Origin: DATJPY01 sp035506135
GTDB taxonomy: Bacteria; Myxococcota_A; UBA9160; PR03
NCBI GenBank assembly: GCA_035506135.1
Contig: DATJPY010000077.1
Span: 62,001-126,000, forward strand
Direction: 5' to 3'
Length of the DNA stretch: 64,000 nucleotides
The notes under the pieces: model-generated
The model's database searches: none
What the model was told of the DNA's origin: nothing
The model's input: the letters and a program-made list of their open reading frames with translations, nothing else
Shown here: positions 14,758 through 23,092 of the stretch, in pieces
Layout: every line of letters starts with the position of its first letter
How positions within the stretch are numbered: position 1 is the first letter of the stretch
Translations under genes and position numbers: made by a program

Positions 14758-16257
14758 ATGAGCCTGAATCTCGGCACCCTCCTCGCGGCGAGCGCGGCGG
14801 ATCGCCCCGACCACCCCGCCCTCCGCATGGGCGAGCGCGTGATCACCTATGCGCAGCTCGACCGCGCCGTCCGCGGCGTCGCGGCCAGCCTCCACGCGCG
14901 CGGCGTCCAGCCCGGCGACTCGGTCGCGCTGCTCGTGCCGAACGTGCCGGAGTTCACCATCGCCTACTTCGGCGCGCTCTACGCGGGCTGCTCGATCGTC
15001 CCGATCAACGTGCTCGCGGCAGCGCCCGAGGTCGCGTACTTCCTCGCCGACTCGGGCGCCAAGCTCCTGATCGCGCACCCGCTCTTCGCGGACGCGGCGC
15101 GCCGCGGCGCCGCGGAGGCCGAGCGCCCGCTGGTGCTGGCGGGCGGCGGGCCCGCTGCGGCCGCCGACACGCTCGAGGCCATGCAGGAGGCGCCGCCGCG
15201 CGGCGGGATCCACCCGACCGGCGCCGACGACGTCGCCGTGATCCTCTACACCTCGGGCACCACGGGCAAGCCGAAGGGCGCCGAGCTCACCCACTCGAAT
15301 CTCTTCGTCAACTGCGCCTTCGTGGTGCCGCGGCTCGTGCCGCCGACTTCGGACCTGGTCGCGCTCGCGACGCTCCCGCTCTTCCACTCGTTCGGGCAGA
15401 CCTGCATCCAGAACGCGACCCTCGCCAACGGCGGCACGGTGAGCCTTCTCCCGCGCTTCGACGCGAAGGCGGCCTTCGAGATCCTCGAGCGCGACCGCGT
15501 GACCATCTTCGCCGGCGTCCCCACCATGTACTTCGCGCTCCTGCACCACAAGATGGAGCGCGAGTACAACCTCTCGAGCCTGCGCTTCTGCATGACGGGC
15601 GGCGCGCCGATGCCGATCGAGGTGATGAACGCGTTCGAGCGCCGCTTCGGGGTGCCGATCCTCGAGGGCTTCGGCCTCTCGGAGACGTCGCCCGTCGCGA
15701 GCTTCAACCGGCTCGACCGGCCGCGCAAGCCGGGCTCGATCGGGTATCCGGTGTGGGGCGTCGAGATGGCGATCCTCGACGACGCCGACCGCGAGCTCCC
15801 GGACGGCGAGCGGGGCGAGATCGCGATCCGCGGACACAACGTGATGGCGGGCTACTGGCGGCGTCCCGACGCGACGAAGGAGGCGCTGCGCAGCGGCTGG
15901 TTCCACTCGGGCGACATTGGCTACCGCGACGCGGACGGCTGCTACTGGATCGTCGACCGCAAGAAGGACATGATCCTGCGCGGCGGCTTCAACGTGTACC
16001 CGCGCGAGGTCGAGGAGGTTCTCTACGCGCACGCCGCCGTGGCGGAGGCCGCCGTGATCGGCGTGCCGCACGAGAGCCACGGCGAGGAGGTGAAGGCGAT
16101 CGTCGCGTTGCGGCCCGGCGCGGACGCCACGGAGGACGCTCTCATCGCGTGGTGCAAGGAGCGCCTCGCCGCCTACAAGTACCCGCGCTCCGTCGAGTTC
16201 CGCGAGGCGCTGCCCAAGGGCGCGACCGGCAAGATCCTGAAGCGCGAGCTGCGCTAG
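14758..16257 (+). CDS. Long-chain-fatty-acid-CoA ligase-like AMP-forming enzyme
   Basis: 499 residues, an ANL-superfamily acyl-CoA synthetase. The ATP motif is VILYTSGTTGKPKGAELTH (about 160-178). Further core motifs are EGFGLSETSPV, GEIAIRGHNVMAGYW, SGWFHSGDIGYRDADG, the hinge DRKKDMILRGGFNVYP and the C-terminal catalytic Lys in LPKGATGKILKRELR. It activates a carboxylic acid to an acyl-AMP and then an acyl-CoA; FadD-type enzymes of this length act on medium or long fatty acids, though aromatic acids are possible. The start is ATG 14758 with GGAG upstream. A DedA-family gene follows 32 bases later. The acyl-CoA dehydrogenase upstream may feed from it. Confidence 0.93.
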   Translation: MSLNLGTLLAASAADRPDHPALRMGERVITYAQLDRAVRGVAASLHARGVQPGDSVALLVPNVPEFTIAYFGALYAGCSIVPINVLAAAPEVAYFLADSGAKLLIAHPLFADAARRGAAEAERPLVLAGGGPAAAADTLEAMQEAPPRGGIHPTGADDVAVILYTSGTTGKPKGAELTHSNLFVNCAFVVPRLVPPTSDLVALATLPLFHSFGQTCIQNATLANGGTVSLLPRFDAKAAFEILERDRVTIFAGVPTMYFALLHHKMEREYNLSSLRFCMTGGAPMPIEVMNAFERRFGVPILEGFGLSETSPVASFNRLDRPRKPGSIGYPVWGVEMAILDDADRELPDGERGEIAIRGHNVMAGYWRRPDATKEALRSGWFHSGDIGYRDADGCYWIVDRKKDMILRGGFNVYPREVEEVLYAHAAVAEAAVIGVPHESHGEEVKAIVALRPGADATEDALIAWCKERLAAYKYPRSVEFREALPKGATGKILKRELR

Positions 16258-16289
16258 GCTGCCGCACCCAGCAGGCTGGAGAATCCCGC

Positions 16290-16943
16290 GTGGAACTGCT
16301 GCACCAGGCGCTCGACGTGCTGCTGCACCTCGACGCGCACCTGAACCAGTGGGCCGCCACCCTCGGCCCCTGGCTGTATCTGGTGCTCTTCGCCGTGGTG
16401 TTCTGCGAGACGGGGCTCGTGGTGACGCCGTTCCTGCCGGGCGACTCGCTGCTGTTCGCGGTGGGCGCGCTGGCGTCGATCGACGGGTCGCCCATCTCGC
16501 TCTCCGGCATGATCGCCACGCTGATCGCCGCGGCCGTGCTCGGCGACGCCACCAACTACTCGATCGGCCGCTATCTCGGTCCGGCCGTCTTCACCAGCGA
16601 GCGCTCGCGCATCTTCGACCGCCGCCATCTCGAGCGCACCCAGCACTTCTACGCGCGGCACGGGCGCAAGACGATCTTCCTCGCCCGCTTCGTGCCGATC
16701 GTGCGCACCTTCGCGCCCTTCGTCGCAGGCATCGGGAGCATGAGCTACGCGGTCTTCGCCAGCTGGAACGTGACGGGCGCGATCGCGTGGGTCGGCGGCA
16801 TGACGCTCGCCGGCTACTTCTTCGGGCAGATCCCGATGGTGAAGGAGCACTTCGAGACCGTGGTGCTCGCGATCATCGCGCTCTCGCTCGCGCCGCTCGC
16901 GGTCGAGTACCTGCGCGCGCGGCGCGCTACCGCCGCGGTCTGA
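16290..16943 (+). CDS. DedA / SNARE-associated family membrane protein
   Basis: 217 residues, the usual DedA size. The VTT-domain hallmarks are visible: VFCETGLVVTPFLPGDSLLF, AAAVLGDATNYSIGRYLG, then FYARHGRKTIFLARFVPIVR and TFAPFVAGIGSMSY, followed by C-terminal membrane helices. DedA proteins are inner-membrane lipid transporters, some recycling undecaprenyl phosphate and others flipping phospholipids; the Glu, the Arg/Pro cluster and the Gly-rich loops needed for that are kept. The start is GTG 16290 with GGAG 8-9 bases upstream. It is likely co-transcribed with the acyl-CoA ligase. The 3' end overlaps the MocR regulator gene by 17 bases, convergently. Confidence 0.9.
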   Translation: MELLHQALDVLLHLDAHLNQWAATLGPWLYLVLFAVVFCETGLVVTPFLPGDSLLFAVGALASIDGSPISLSGMIATLIAAAVLGDATNYSIGRYLGPAVFTSERSRIFDRRHLERTQHFYARHGRKTIFLARFVPIVRTFAPFVAGIGSMSYAVFASWNVTGAIAWVGGMTLAGYFFGQIPMVKEHFETVVLAIIALSLAPLAVEYLRARRATAAV

Positions 16944-18396
16944 GGCTCGCCTCGATCGCCGAGGCGAGGCGCCGCACGCCCTCGCGGATCGCGTCGAGGT
17001 CGAGCGAGCCGTAGCCGAGCAGCAGGCCCGCGCGGCCGGGCGCGCGCCGGTAGAACGGGCGCACGCTGTAGACGCCGACGCCGAAGTCGGCCGCGCGCTG
17101 TCGCAGCTCCGCGGCGCGCTCGGCCGGCGCGCCGCGGACCCAGAGCACGACGTGCAGGCCCGCGTTTGCGCCGGTCACCTCGACCGCGTCGCCGAGGTGC
17201 TCCCCGATCGCCTCCACGAGCGCGCGCCGCCGCGCGCCGTGGCGGCTGCGCGCGCGGCGCAGGTGTCGCTCGAACGAGCCGTCGGCGATGAGCTCGGCCA
17301 GCGCCCGCTGCTCGAGCCCCGCGCTGCCGGTGTCGGCGACCGCCTTGGCCGCGAGGAACACGTCGACCAGCGGCTCGGGGACGACCAGGTAGCCGATGCG
17401 CAGCGACGGGAAGAGCACCTTCGACATGGTGCCGACGTAGAGCACGCGCTCGTCGCGGTCGAGGCCCTGCAGCGACTCGAGCGGGCGGCCGTCGTAGCGG
17501 AACTCGCTGTCGTAGTCGTCCTCCAGCACGAAGGCGTCGGCGTCGCGCGCCCAGGCGAGCAGTGCGAGGCGGCGCGCGAGCGGCATCACCGCGCCGGTCG
17601 GGAACTGATGCGACGGTGTCACGCAAGCGAGCCGTGCCCCGCGCTCCGGCAGGCGCTCGACGGGCAGTCCCTCGCCGTCCACCGGGAGCGCGACGATCTC
17701 CGCTCCGGCCGCCGCCAGCGCGAGCCGGAGCGCCGGGTAGTGCGGATCCTCGATCACGGCCCCGTCGCCCGGATCGAGCAGTAGCCGCGCCGAGAGGTCG
17801 ATGGCCTGCTGCGAGCCCTGCACCACGAGCACCTGCGCCGGCTCGCAGTCGACGCCGCGCGCGCGCGCCAGGTAGCCGGCCAGCGCCTCGCGCAGCTCGG
17901 GCGCTCCGCCGGGCGGCCCGTAGTCGAGGTCGCGACGCGTGGCGCGGCGCGCGTGCCGCGCGAGCAGTCGACACCAGGTCGCGTAGGGAAGGTCGGGGTA
18001 GGCCGGCTCTCCATAGCGGAAGTCGTAGGGGAGCTGCGCGCGGGGCGGGTTCCAGGAGAGCCCGCCGCGCGGGGCGGCGCGGCGCAGCCGCTCGCCGTGG
18101 CTCGACAGGCGCACCCGCCGGCGCGGCGCCCGCGCGCGCGGTGCGCGCGCCGCCGTTTCGGGGAGCCGCTCCGCCACGAAGGTGCCCGCGCCGTGACGCG
18201 TGACCGCGTAGCCCTCGGCGACGAGCTGCTCGCAGGCGGCGATGGCCGTGTTGCGGGCGATCCCCAGCTCGCGCGCCAGGCCGCGGCTCGACGGGAGCCG
18301 GGACCCCGCGCCGAGCCGTCCCGCCAGGATGGCGCTCCGCAGCGCGCGGTAGGCCTGGCGGTGCAGGGCGCCCTCGCCGTCGAGCTCGAGCCACAT
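16927..18396 (-). CDS. MocR-family regulator (GntR HTH fused to aminotransferase fold)
   Basis: 489 residues. Residues ~10-80 are a GntR winged helix (ALHRQAYRALRSAILAGRL, LPSSRGLARELGIARNTA, GYAVTRHGAGTFVAE). Residues ~125-489 are a fold-type I aminotransferase domain with the PLP-contact segments VVQGSQQAIDL, EDPHYPALR, LEDDYDSEFRYDG and YVGTMSKVLFPSLRIGY, where the Lys should bind PLP. MocR proteins sense PLP or an amino compound and act mainly on a divergent neighbour, here the GST-like gene. The start is ATG 18396, with AGGAGG 7 bases upstream. Four copies of a GTGGATC-like repeat in the shared intergenic region are the obvious operator. Confidence 0.92.
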   Translation of the reverse strand: MWLELDGEGALHRQAYRALRSAILAGRLGAGSRLPSSRGLARELGIARNTAIAACEQLVAEGYAVTRHGAGTFVAERLPETAARAPRARAPRRRVRLSSHGERLRRAAPRGGLSWNPPRAQLPYDFRYGEPAYPDLPYATWCRLLARHARRATRRDLDYGPPGGAPELREALAGYLARARGVDCEPAQVLVVQGSQQAIDLSARLLLDPGDGAVIEDPHYPALRLALAAAGAEIVALPVDGEGLPVERLPERGARLACVTPSHQFPTGAVMPLARRLALLAWARDADAFVLEDDYDSEFRYDGRPLESLQGLDRDERVLYVGTMSKVLFPSLRIGYLVVPEPLVDVFLAAKAVADTGSAGLEQRALAELIADGSFERHLRRARSRHGARRRALVEAIGEHLGDAVEVTGANAGLHVVLWVRGAPAERAAELRQRAADFGVGVYSVRPFYRRAPGRAGLLLGYGSLDLDAIREGVRRLASAIEASLRPRR

Positions 18397-18412
18397 GCGG
18401 CGGCCTCCTGGA

Positions 18413-18474
18413 GTGGATCCATCGAATCTACTGTATGTGGATCTTTCGTGGATCCACCATCTCGGCGAGGATCC
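18413..18474. promoter_or_regulatory. Direct-repeat operator between MocR and GST genes
   Basis: Four GTGGATC-like copies in one orientation: 18413-18420 (GTGGATCC), 18437-18444 (GTGGATCT), 18448-18455 (GTGGATCC) and 18467-18474 (GAGGATCC). The middle two are 11 bases apart, one helical turn, the usual spacing for MocR direct-repeat sites. TACTGT and TATGTG within the block could serve as -10 elements. Confidence 0.55.
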
Positions 18475-18509
18475 AGTTCGCGCGCCCTGCCACACCCGGG
18501 AGACCCGAG

Positions 18510-19211
18510 ATGAAGCTCTACAGCGGTCCGGTGAGCCTCTTCAGCGCGAAGGTGCGCATCGCCCTCGACGAGAAGCGCCTCGCCTGCGAGCACGTGGGCG
18601 TCGGGTGGAGCCTCGAGCGACGCTATGTGCCCCACCACCCGGAGGTGCTCTCGCTGAACCCGAAGGGGCAGGTTCCCGTCCTGGTCGACGGGGACGTGGT
18701 CGTCTACGACTCGACCCAGATCTTCGAGTACCTCGAGGACCGCTACCCCGCGCCGCCGCTCTATCCGGCCGACGTCGCGGGCCGCGCGCGCTGCCGGCGG
18801 CTCGAGGCCCTGGCCGACGAGATCGTCTTCCCGGCGGTCTGGGACCTGGTCGAGGAGGTCTTCTATCCGCCGTCGGGGGCGGGACGCGATGCGAGGCGCG
18901 CGGAGCGCGCGCGGGCGCAGCTTGCCGAGCTTCACGCCGAGCTCGACCGCGAGCTCGCCGGGCGCGAGTCCCTGTGCGGCGCGTTCAGCGTGGCCGACAT
19001 CGCGGCCTTCGTGATGGTCTCGACCGGCGCCGCGCTCGGCGCCCCGCCCGATCCGGCGCGCACGAGCCTGGTCGCGTGGCTCGCACGGACGGCGGCGCGG
19101 CCGGCCGTGAAGCGGGAGATGGATGCGATGCAGGCGTTCGTGGCCTCGCTGCGAGCGGCACCCGCCGAGGCGCGCACGGCGCCCGTCGCGGCCGCCGCGG
19201 CGCCCGCGTAG
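18510..19211 (+). CDS. Glutathione S-transferase family protein
   Basis: 233 residues. The N-terminal thioredoxin-like domain has LYSGPVSLFSAKVRIALDEK, a Ser near the active-site position, then LNPKGQVPVLVDGD with the cis-Pro and YDSTQIFEYLEDRYP, where the Glu/Asp-Ser glutathione-gamma-Glu contact sits. The C-terminal domain is helical, including GAFSVADIAAFVMVS with the N-capping Ser/Asp motif of GSTs. The last ~25 residues are Ala-rich and probably disordered. It is divergent from the MocR regulator, a pairing seen where detoxification or amino-acid-derived stress is sensed. The start is ATG 18510, GGGAG 7 bases upstream. The thioesterase gene follows after 23 bases in the same direction. 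Confidence 0.88.
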   Translation: MKLYSGPVSLFSAKVRIALDEKRLACEHVGVGWSLERRYVPHHPEVLSLNPKGQVPVLVDGDVVVYDSTQIFEYLEDRYPAPPLYPADVAGRARCRRLEALADEIVFPAVWDLVEEVFYPPSGAGRDARRAERARAQLAELHAELDRELAGRESLCGAFSVADIAAFVMVSTGAALGAPPDPARTSLVAWLARTAARPAVKREMDAMQAFVASLRAAPAEARTAPVAAAAAPA

Positions 19212-19234
19212 CCTGACGAGAGAGGAGAGGCACC

Positions 19235-19882
19235 ATGGTCTCGATTGCCGAGCTGCAGCAGACGATGAAGGGCCTCTTCCCCGAGCGCCTCGGCGTCCGC
19301 CTGGTCGAGGTGGACGCCGAGCGCGTCGTGGGCGAGCTCGACGTGGAGCCGAGCCACTGCACCACGCCGGGCATCCTGCACGGCGGCGTGCTCATGGCGC
19401 TCGCCGACACGCTCGGCGCCTACGCCACCGCGATCCAGCTCCCGCCGGGCGCGCGCACCACCACGCTCGAGTCGAAGACCAACTTCTTCGCCTCGGTGCG
19501 CGCCGGGACTTGCCTTCGCGGCGAGTGCGTGCCGCTCCACCGCGGCCGCCGCACCATGGTCTGGCAGACGACGCTCCGCAACGCGGAGGGCAAGGTCGCC
19601 GCCGTGGTCACGCAGACGCAGATGGTGCTGCTGCGCGAGCAGGGTCCGGAGGAGCAGCTCGGAGCGCTCTTCCGCGACCGCCCGCCGGAGGAGATGCGGG
19701 CCACGCTCGCGCGCCTCGAGCGCGCCGGCGCGGCCATCTACGAGATGCTCGCCAAGTCCGAGGCCGACCCGGAGGCGCGTCAAGCCCTCGTCGACTCGGG
19801 GCGGCGCGAGCTCGAGAACGCGGAGACGCTCGACCGCCTCGCGGCGGGAGCGGACGACACCTCCGCGACCTCGAAGCGGTAG
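19235..19882 (+). CDS. PaaI-type hotdog thioesterase with C-terminal extension
   Basis: 215 residues. Residues 1-135 are a hotdog thioesterase of the PaaI/YdiI group: the helix-leading HCTTPGILHGGVLMALADTLG (shown here in parts HCTTPGILHGG and MALADTLGAYA) carries the catalytic Asp region, and TTTLESKTNFFASVRAG gives the second strand. It would cleave aryl- or acyl-CoA esters. The extra ~75 residues are helical and charged and are not part of the usual domain. The start is ATG 19235 with GAGAGGAGAGG upstream. The last 103 bases overlap the BtaA-like gene on the other strand, so one of the two C-termini is probably recent or dispensable. Confidence 0.88.
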   Translation: MVSIAELQQTMKGLFPERLGVRLVEVDAERVVGELDVEPSHCTTPGILHGGVLMALADTLGAYATAIQLPPGARTTTLESKTNFFASVRAGTCLRGECVPLHRGRRTMVWQTTLRNAEGKVAAVVTQTQMVLLREQGPEEQLGALFRDRPPEEMRATLARLERAGAAIYEMLAKSEADPEARQALVDSGRRELENAETLDRLAAGADDTSATSKR

Positions 19883-20928
19883 AACACCGAGGCGTCGTCG
19901 CGGTCGAGCGCGGCGGAGAGAGCGTCGAGCCGGCGCAGGCGCGCGTCCGGGGGCACGCCGCGGTGCGCGGCCAGGTTGCGCCACGCCAGCCGCGAGCCGG
20001 GTGGGCTCGTCGCGGCGAGGCGCTCGATCAGCGCGTCGAAGCGACGTGCCGACGTCCAGCAGCCGACGTCCGAGATCGACCACTTGATCGGGCGGGCCTG
20101 GCCGAGCCGCGACCGCAGCGCGGCCAGATCGGCGCACACGAGCTCGAGACGCGCCAGCTCCTTCCGAGCGCGCTCGTGTCCGCCGCGGGTCAGGTAGATC
20201 GGCAGCGCGCCGCGCGGGTCGTAGCGCCCGTAGTAGATGAGGTGCAGGAGGAAGCTCTCGCGAAACAGGTGGCGGTGGCCCCAGTCCGTGAAGCGGCGGT
20301 AGAGACAGCGCCCCACGCTTCCCTCGCTGCTGCGCAGGAAGCTCGGGTCCTGCATCGCCAGCCATGCGACCAGCGGATGGAAGAGGAGGGCGAAGCCGCG
20401 CCCGGCGCGCGCGACCTCGCTCCGGCGCTGCGCCAGGACGGAGCGCTGCTCGTCGAGGTCGCGCGCTGCGAAGCACGCAGCCGGCCAGGAGAAGCAGCGG
20501 CCGGCGCGCCGCAACACCGACGCGAAGCGCGCGAGCCCGCGCTCGGTGCGGCCCGCGTAGAGGACACCCTCGCGGATCCAGCGCGGTCGCGCGTTCCAGT
20601 AGCGGCGCGCGCGCGGCGAGAGGCTGCCGCGCAGCGCTGCGTACACGTCGAGGCGATCCCGGTCGGAGTCGACGCCGAGGAAGCGGCGAAAGCTCGGATA
20701 CGGCAGCGCATCGAGCGCGGCCGCCTTGAGCTCGAGCGCGCAGAGCTGGGAGGCCCGGCGGTCCACGGCGACGAAGCGGCCCGCACCCGCCGCGAGGAGG
20801 GACAGCGCCCGGCCTCCGCCCGAGGCCACGCAGACGACGGTGTCGTCGCGGCCCGGGTCGAGCGCGCGGAGCTCCGAGCGCGTGTCCTCGTTGCACGCGC
20901 TGTAGAGCGGTCGTCTGCGCGGCATCAT
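19780..20928 (-). CDS. DUF3419 / BtaA-like 3-amino-3-carboxypropyl transferase
   Basis: 382 residues. YSACNEDTRSELRALDPG, then VVCVASGGGRALSLLAAGAG, FVAVDRRASQLCALELKAAA and SISDVGCWTSARRFDALIER follow the order seen in DUF3419 proteins. The best studied member, BtaA, moves the 3-amino-3-carboxypropyl group of SAM to diacylglycerol as the first step of betaine-lipid synthesis. No BtaB N-methylase is next to it, so the product may stop at a homoserine lipid or differ. The start is ATG 20928, overlapping the LolA-like gene stop as ATGA: it is the last gene of a five-gene coupled operon with an MMPL transporter and a two-component pair. The C-terminal ~30 residues overlap the thioesterase gene. 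Confidence 0.72.
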   Translation of the reverse strand: MMPRRRPLYSACNEDTRSELRALDPGRDDTVVCVASGGGRALSLLAAGAGRFVAVDRRASQLCALELKAAALDALPYPSFRRFLGVDSDRDRLDVYAALRGSLSPRARRYWNARPRWIREGVLYAGRTERGLARFASVLRRAGRCFSWPAACFAARDLDEQRSVLAQRRSEVARAGRGFALLFHPLVAWLAMQDPSFLRSSEGSVGRCLYRRFTDWGHRHLFRESFLLHLIYYGRYDPRGALPIYLTRGGHERARKELARLELVCADLAALRSRLGQARPIKWSISDVGCWTSARRFDALIERLAATSPPGSRLAWRNLAAHRGVPPDARLRRLDALSAALDRDDASVFYRFEVAEVSSAPAARRSSVSAFSSSRRPESTRA

Positions 20929-21776
20929 CGGGGCGCCGCCGAGCCGGCGCGCTTCGCGAGGTCGAAGAGGTCGGGGCCGACGCGCTCGAGCCGCAGCGAG
21001 AAGACGCGGTCGGCGAGGTCCGGATCGATCTCCACGCGCGTGAACTCTGCACGGGTTCGTGCGTCGCGGCCGATCTGCTCGACCTCCATGCGCGCGATGC
21101 GGAGGAAGCCGCGCTCCTCGACCGCGTCGGCGAGCGGCACGCGGAGGCGCTTGGCGGGCTCGTCGCCCCGGCCGCGGTAGAAGTCGATGCGGGCGACTCC
21201 CGATCGACCCCGATCGATCCAGGCGAGCAGCTTGGCGTACTGCGAGTCCAGCAGCGGAGTCGCCTCGATGACCGAGCAGGGGCGCCCGGCCTCGAGCTCG
21301 TCCCCGCGCTGTGCGAGCCTCCAGCGCTCCCAGTGCGGCAGCTCGAGGTCCTCGAAGCTCAGATCGCTGCCGTAGAAGGAGTCGCCCTTCTGCGCCGTAC
21401 CGACTCGGCGGGGACGCCGCTCCTCGGGCTGGTAGAGCCAGGTGTCGTTGCGGCCGTCCCGGTCGAGGATCAGGAGCGCGTGGCCGCGCAGGTACTCGGG
21501 TGCGGTGAAGACGAGGAGCGAGCGCGCGAGCTCGCCGTCGCGCCGGTACGCGAGGTCGAAGACGCGGCGCGAGACCAGCCGGCCGCTGCGCTCGACGTGG
21601 AGCTCCACGCTCCGCAGGCCTGGCTGCTGGAAGGTCCGCTCGAAGGCGCGGCGCATCAGGTCGCCGAGGGCGCCGCCGCCAGGCTCTGCGCCCAGCGCGA
21701 GCGGCGCAGCCGCGAGCGCCAGCACCACGCAGCCCGCGAAGACGGTGAGGCCCACCCAGTCGCCGGGGATCCTCAC
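20925..21776 (-). CDS. LolA-like outer-membrane lipoprotein-sorting protein
   Basis: 283 residues from GTG 21776 (GTGA overlap with the regulator stop). Residues about 1-35 form a signal peptide (VFAGCVVLALAAAPLALGAE). The mature chain shows the extended form of the LolA fold common in exporter operons: FDLAYRRDGELARSLLVFTAPEYLRGHALL, DTWLYQPEERRPRRV, then GDSFYGSDLSFEDLE and PLLDSQYAKLLAWIDR. Such proteins are periplasmic carriers of lipids or lipoproteins and often pair with RND/MMPL transporters, as here. A role passing a lipid from the MMPL pump to the outer membrane is a reasonable inference. Confidence 0.82.
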   Translation of the reverse strand: MRIPGDWVGLTVFAGCVVLALAAAPLALGAEPGGGALGDLMRRAFERTFQQPGLRSVELHVERSGRLVSRRVFDLAYRRDGELARSLLVFTAPEYLRGHALLILDRDGRNDTWLYQPEERRPRRVGTAQKGDSFYGSDLSFEDLELPHWERWRLAQRGDELEAGRPCSVIEATPLLDSQYAKLLAWIDRGRSGVARIDFYRGRGDEPAKRLRVPLADAVEERGFLRIARMEVEQIGRDARTRAEFTRVEIDPDLADRVFSLRLERVGPDLFDLAKRAGSAAPR

Positions 21777-23092
21777 GGCTGCGGCCTCGCCAGGAACGCA
21801 AGCCCGAAGCGCCGCCAGCGATGGCGCCACGCCGCTCGAGACAGACCGAGCTCGCGCCGCGCCGCCTCCTGGTTCCCGCCCGCGCGCCGGAACGCTTCCA
21901 CCATGCTCTGGTACGAGGCGCGGTCGTCGGCGCCGAGCGCGGGAGCCAGAGCGAGCTGGGCCTCGAAGAGGTCCGCGGCCCGCAGCGCTCCCTCGCCCTC
22001 CCACCACAGGAGCACGGAGTGGAGGAGCGAGCGCAGCTCGCGAACGTTGCCCGGCCACGCCTGCGCGCGAAGGGCCGCCAGGAAGTCGGCCGACGCATCC
22101 GGGGCCGCCATGCCCGCCCGCAGCGCCAGCTCGCGCAGCGCCGAAGGGACGAGGAGCTCGAAGTCGACGGTCCGCTCGCGCAGCGGCGGCACGTGGATCA
22201 CGGCCTGCCGCAGCCGGTAGAAGAGATCGCTCCGGAACCGGCCCCGACGCACCTCGGCGTCGAGATCGCGGTGCGTGGCGGCGATCACCCGCACGTCGAT
22301 CGAGTGCAGCGAGCCGCCGCCGACGCGGCGCAGCTCGCCGGTCTCGAGCACACGCAGCAGCTTGGCCTGGAGCGCGGCGGGCGCGTCGCCGATCTCGTCG
22401 AGGAAGAGCGTGCCTCCGTGCGCCTGCTCGAAGAGGCCCGGCCTCGACGCGACGGCGCCCGTGAACGCTCCGCGCTCGTGGCCGAAGAGCTCCGCCTCGA
22501 GCAGGGTCTCCGCGAGCTCCGTCACCGCGAAGCTGCGGAGCTTCGCGCGCCCGCTCTCCTCGTGCAGCGCGCGCGCCACGACCTCCTTGCCCACGCCCGT
22601 CTCTCCGACGACCAGCACGGCGGCGCGGGTCGGCCCGAGCCGGCGGATCAGGTGTCGCACGCGGCGCGCCGCCTGCGACGTGCCGAGGAATCGATCCGCT
22701 CCGCGCGGCGGCGGGTCGTCTCCTCCGCGCGCCGGCTCGAGGCTCGCTGCGATCGTCGGCAGGAGCTGCTCATCGAGGCGGAACGGGTACTCGAGGAAGC
22801 GCACCGCCCCGCAGCGCGCCGCCTGGAAGCCGAGCTCCGGACCGGCGGCGGAGCTGTAGAGGATGAAGGGAACCTGGCGGATGCGGCGGACGGCTCGCAG
22901 CAGGCCGAGGCCGTCGAGACGGGGCATCCGATGATCGGAGATCACGAGGTCGACGCGCTCGGCCTCGAAGCGTTCGAGCGCCTCGAGCCCGTCGGAGGCC
23001 GCGACGACACCGTAGCCGGAGCTGGAGAGCTGGCTGCCGAGGCGCTCGCGCGCCGCCGCCTGATCCTCGGCGATCAGGATGCGCACGGTCAC
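21773..23092 (-). CDS. Sigma-54-dependent response regulator (NtrC type)
   Basis: 439 residues from GTG 23092 (GTGA overlap with the kinase stop). The receiver domain (1-115) has the acidic pair in LIAEDQ and the phospho-Asp53 in ISDHRMP, but the usual Lys before the PF turn is Tyr (FLEYPF). The AAA+ domain has Walker A GETGVGK (163-169), the sigma-54-contacting GAFTGA loop, and FLDEIGD. The C-terminal helix-turn-helix (NQEAARRELGLSRAAW) is of the Fis type. It should activate sigma-54 promoters in response to the kinase encoded immediately upstream. Targets are unknown; the divergent gene at 28.4 kb has a matching promoter. Confidence 0.93.
   Translation of the reverse strand: MTVRILIAEDQAAARERLGSQLSSSGYGVVAASDGLEALERFEAERVDLVISDHRMPRLDGLGLLRAVRRIRQVPFILYSSAAGPELGFQAARCGAVRFLEYPFRLDEQLLPTIAASLEPARGGDDPPPRGADRFLGTSQAARRVRHLIRRLGPTRAAVLVVGETGVGKEVVARALHEESGRAKLRSFAVTELAETLLEAELFGHERGAFTGAVASRPGLFEQAHGGTLFLDEIGDAPAALQAKLLRVLETGELRRVGGGSLHSIDVRVIAATHRDLDAEVRRGRFRSDLFYRLRQAVIHVPPLRERTVDFELLVPSALRELALRAGMAAPDASADFLAALRAQAWPGNVRELRSLLHSVLLWWEGEGALRAADLFEAQLALAPALGADDRASYQSMVEAFRRAGGNQEAARRELGLSRAAWRHRWRRFGLAFLARPQP

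Noticed and set aside
18413..18474. CRISPR-like repeats
   Set aside because: Repeats are only 7-8 bases with uneven gaps and no cas genes; they fit regulator sites.
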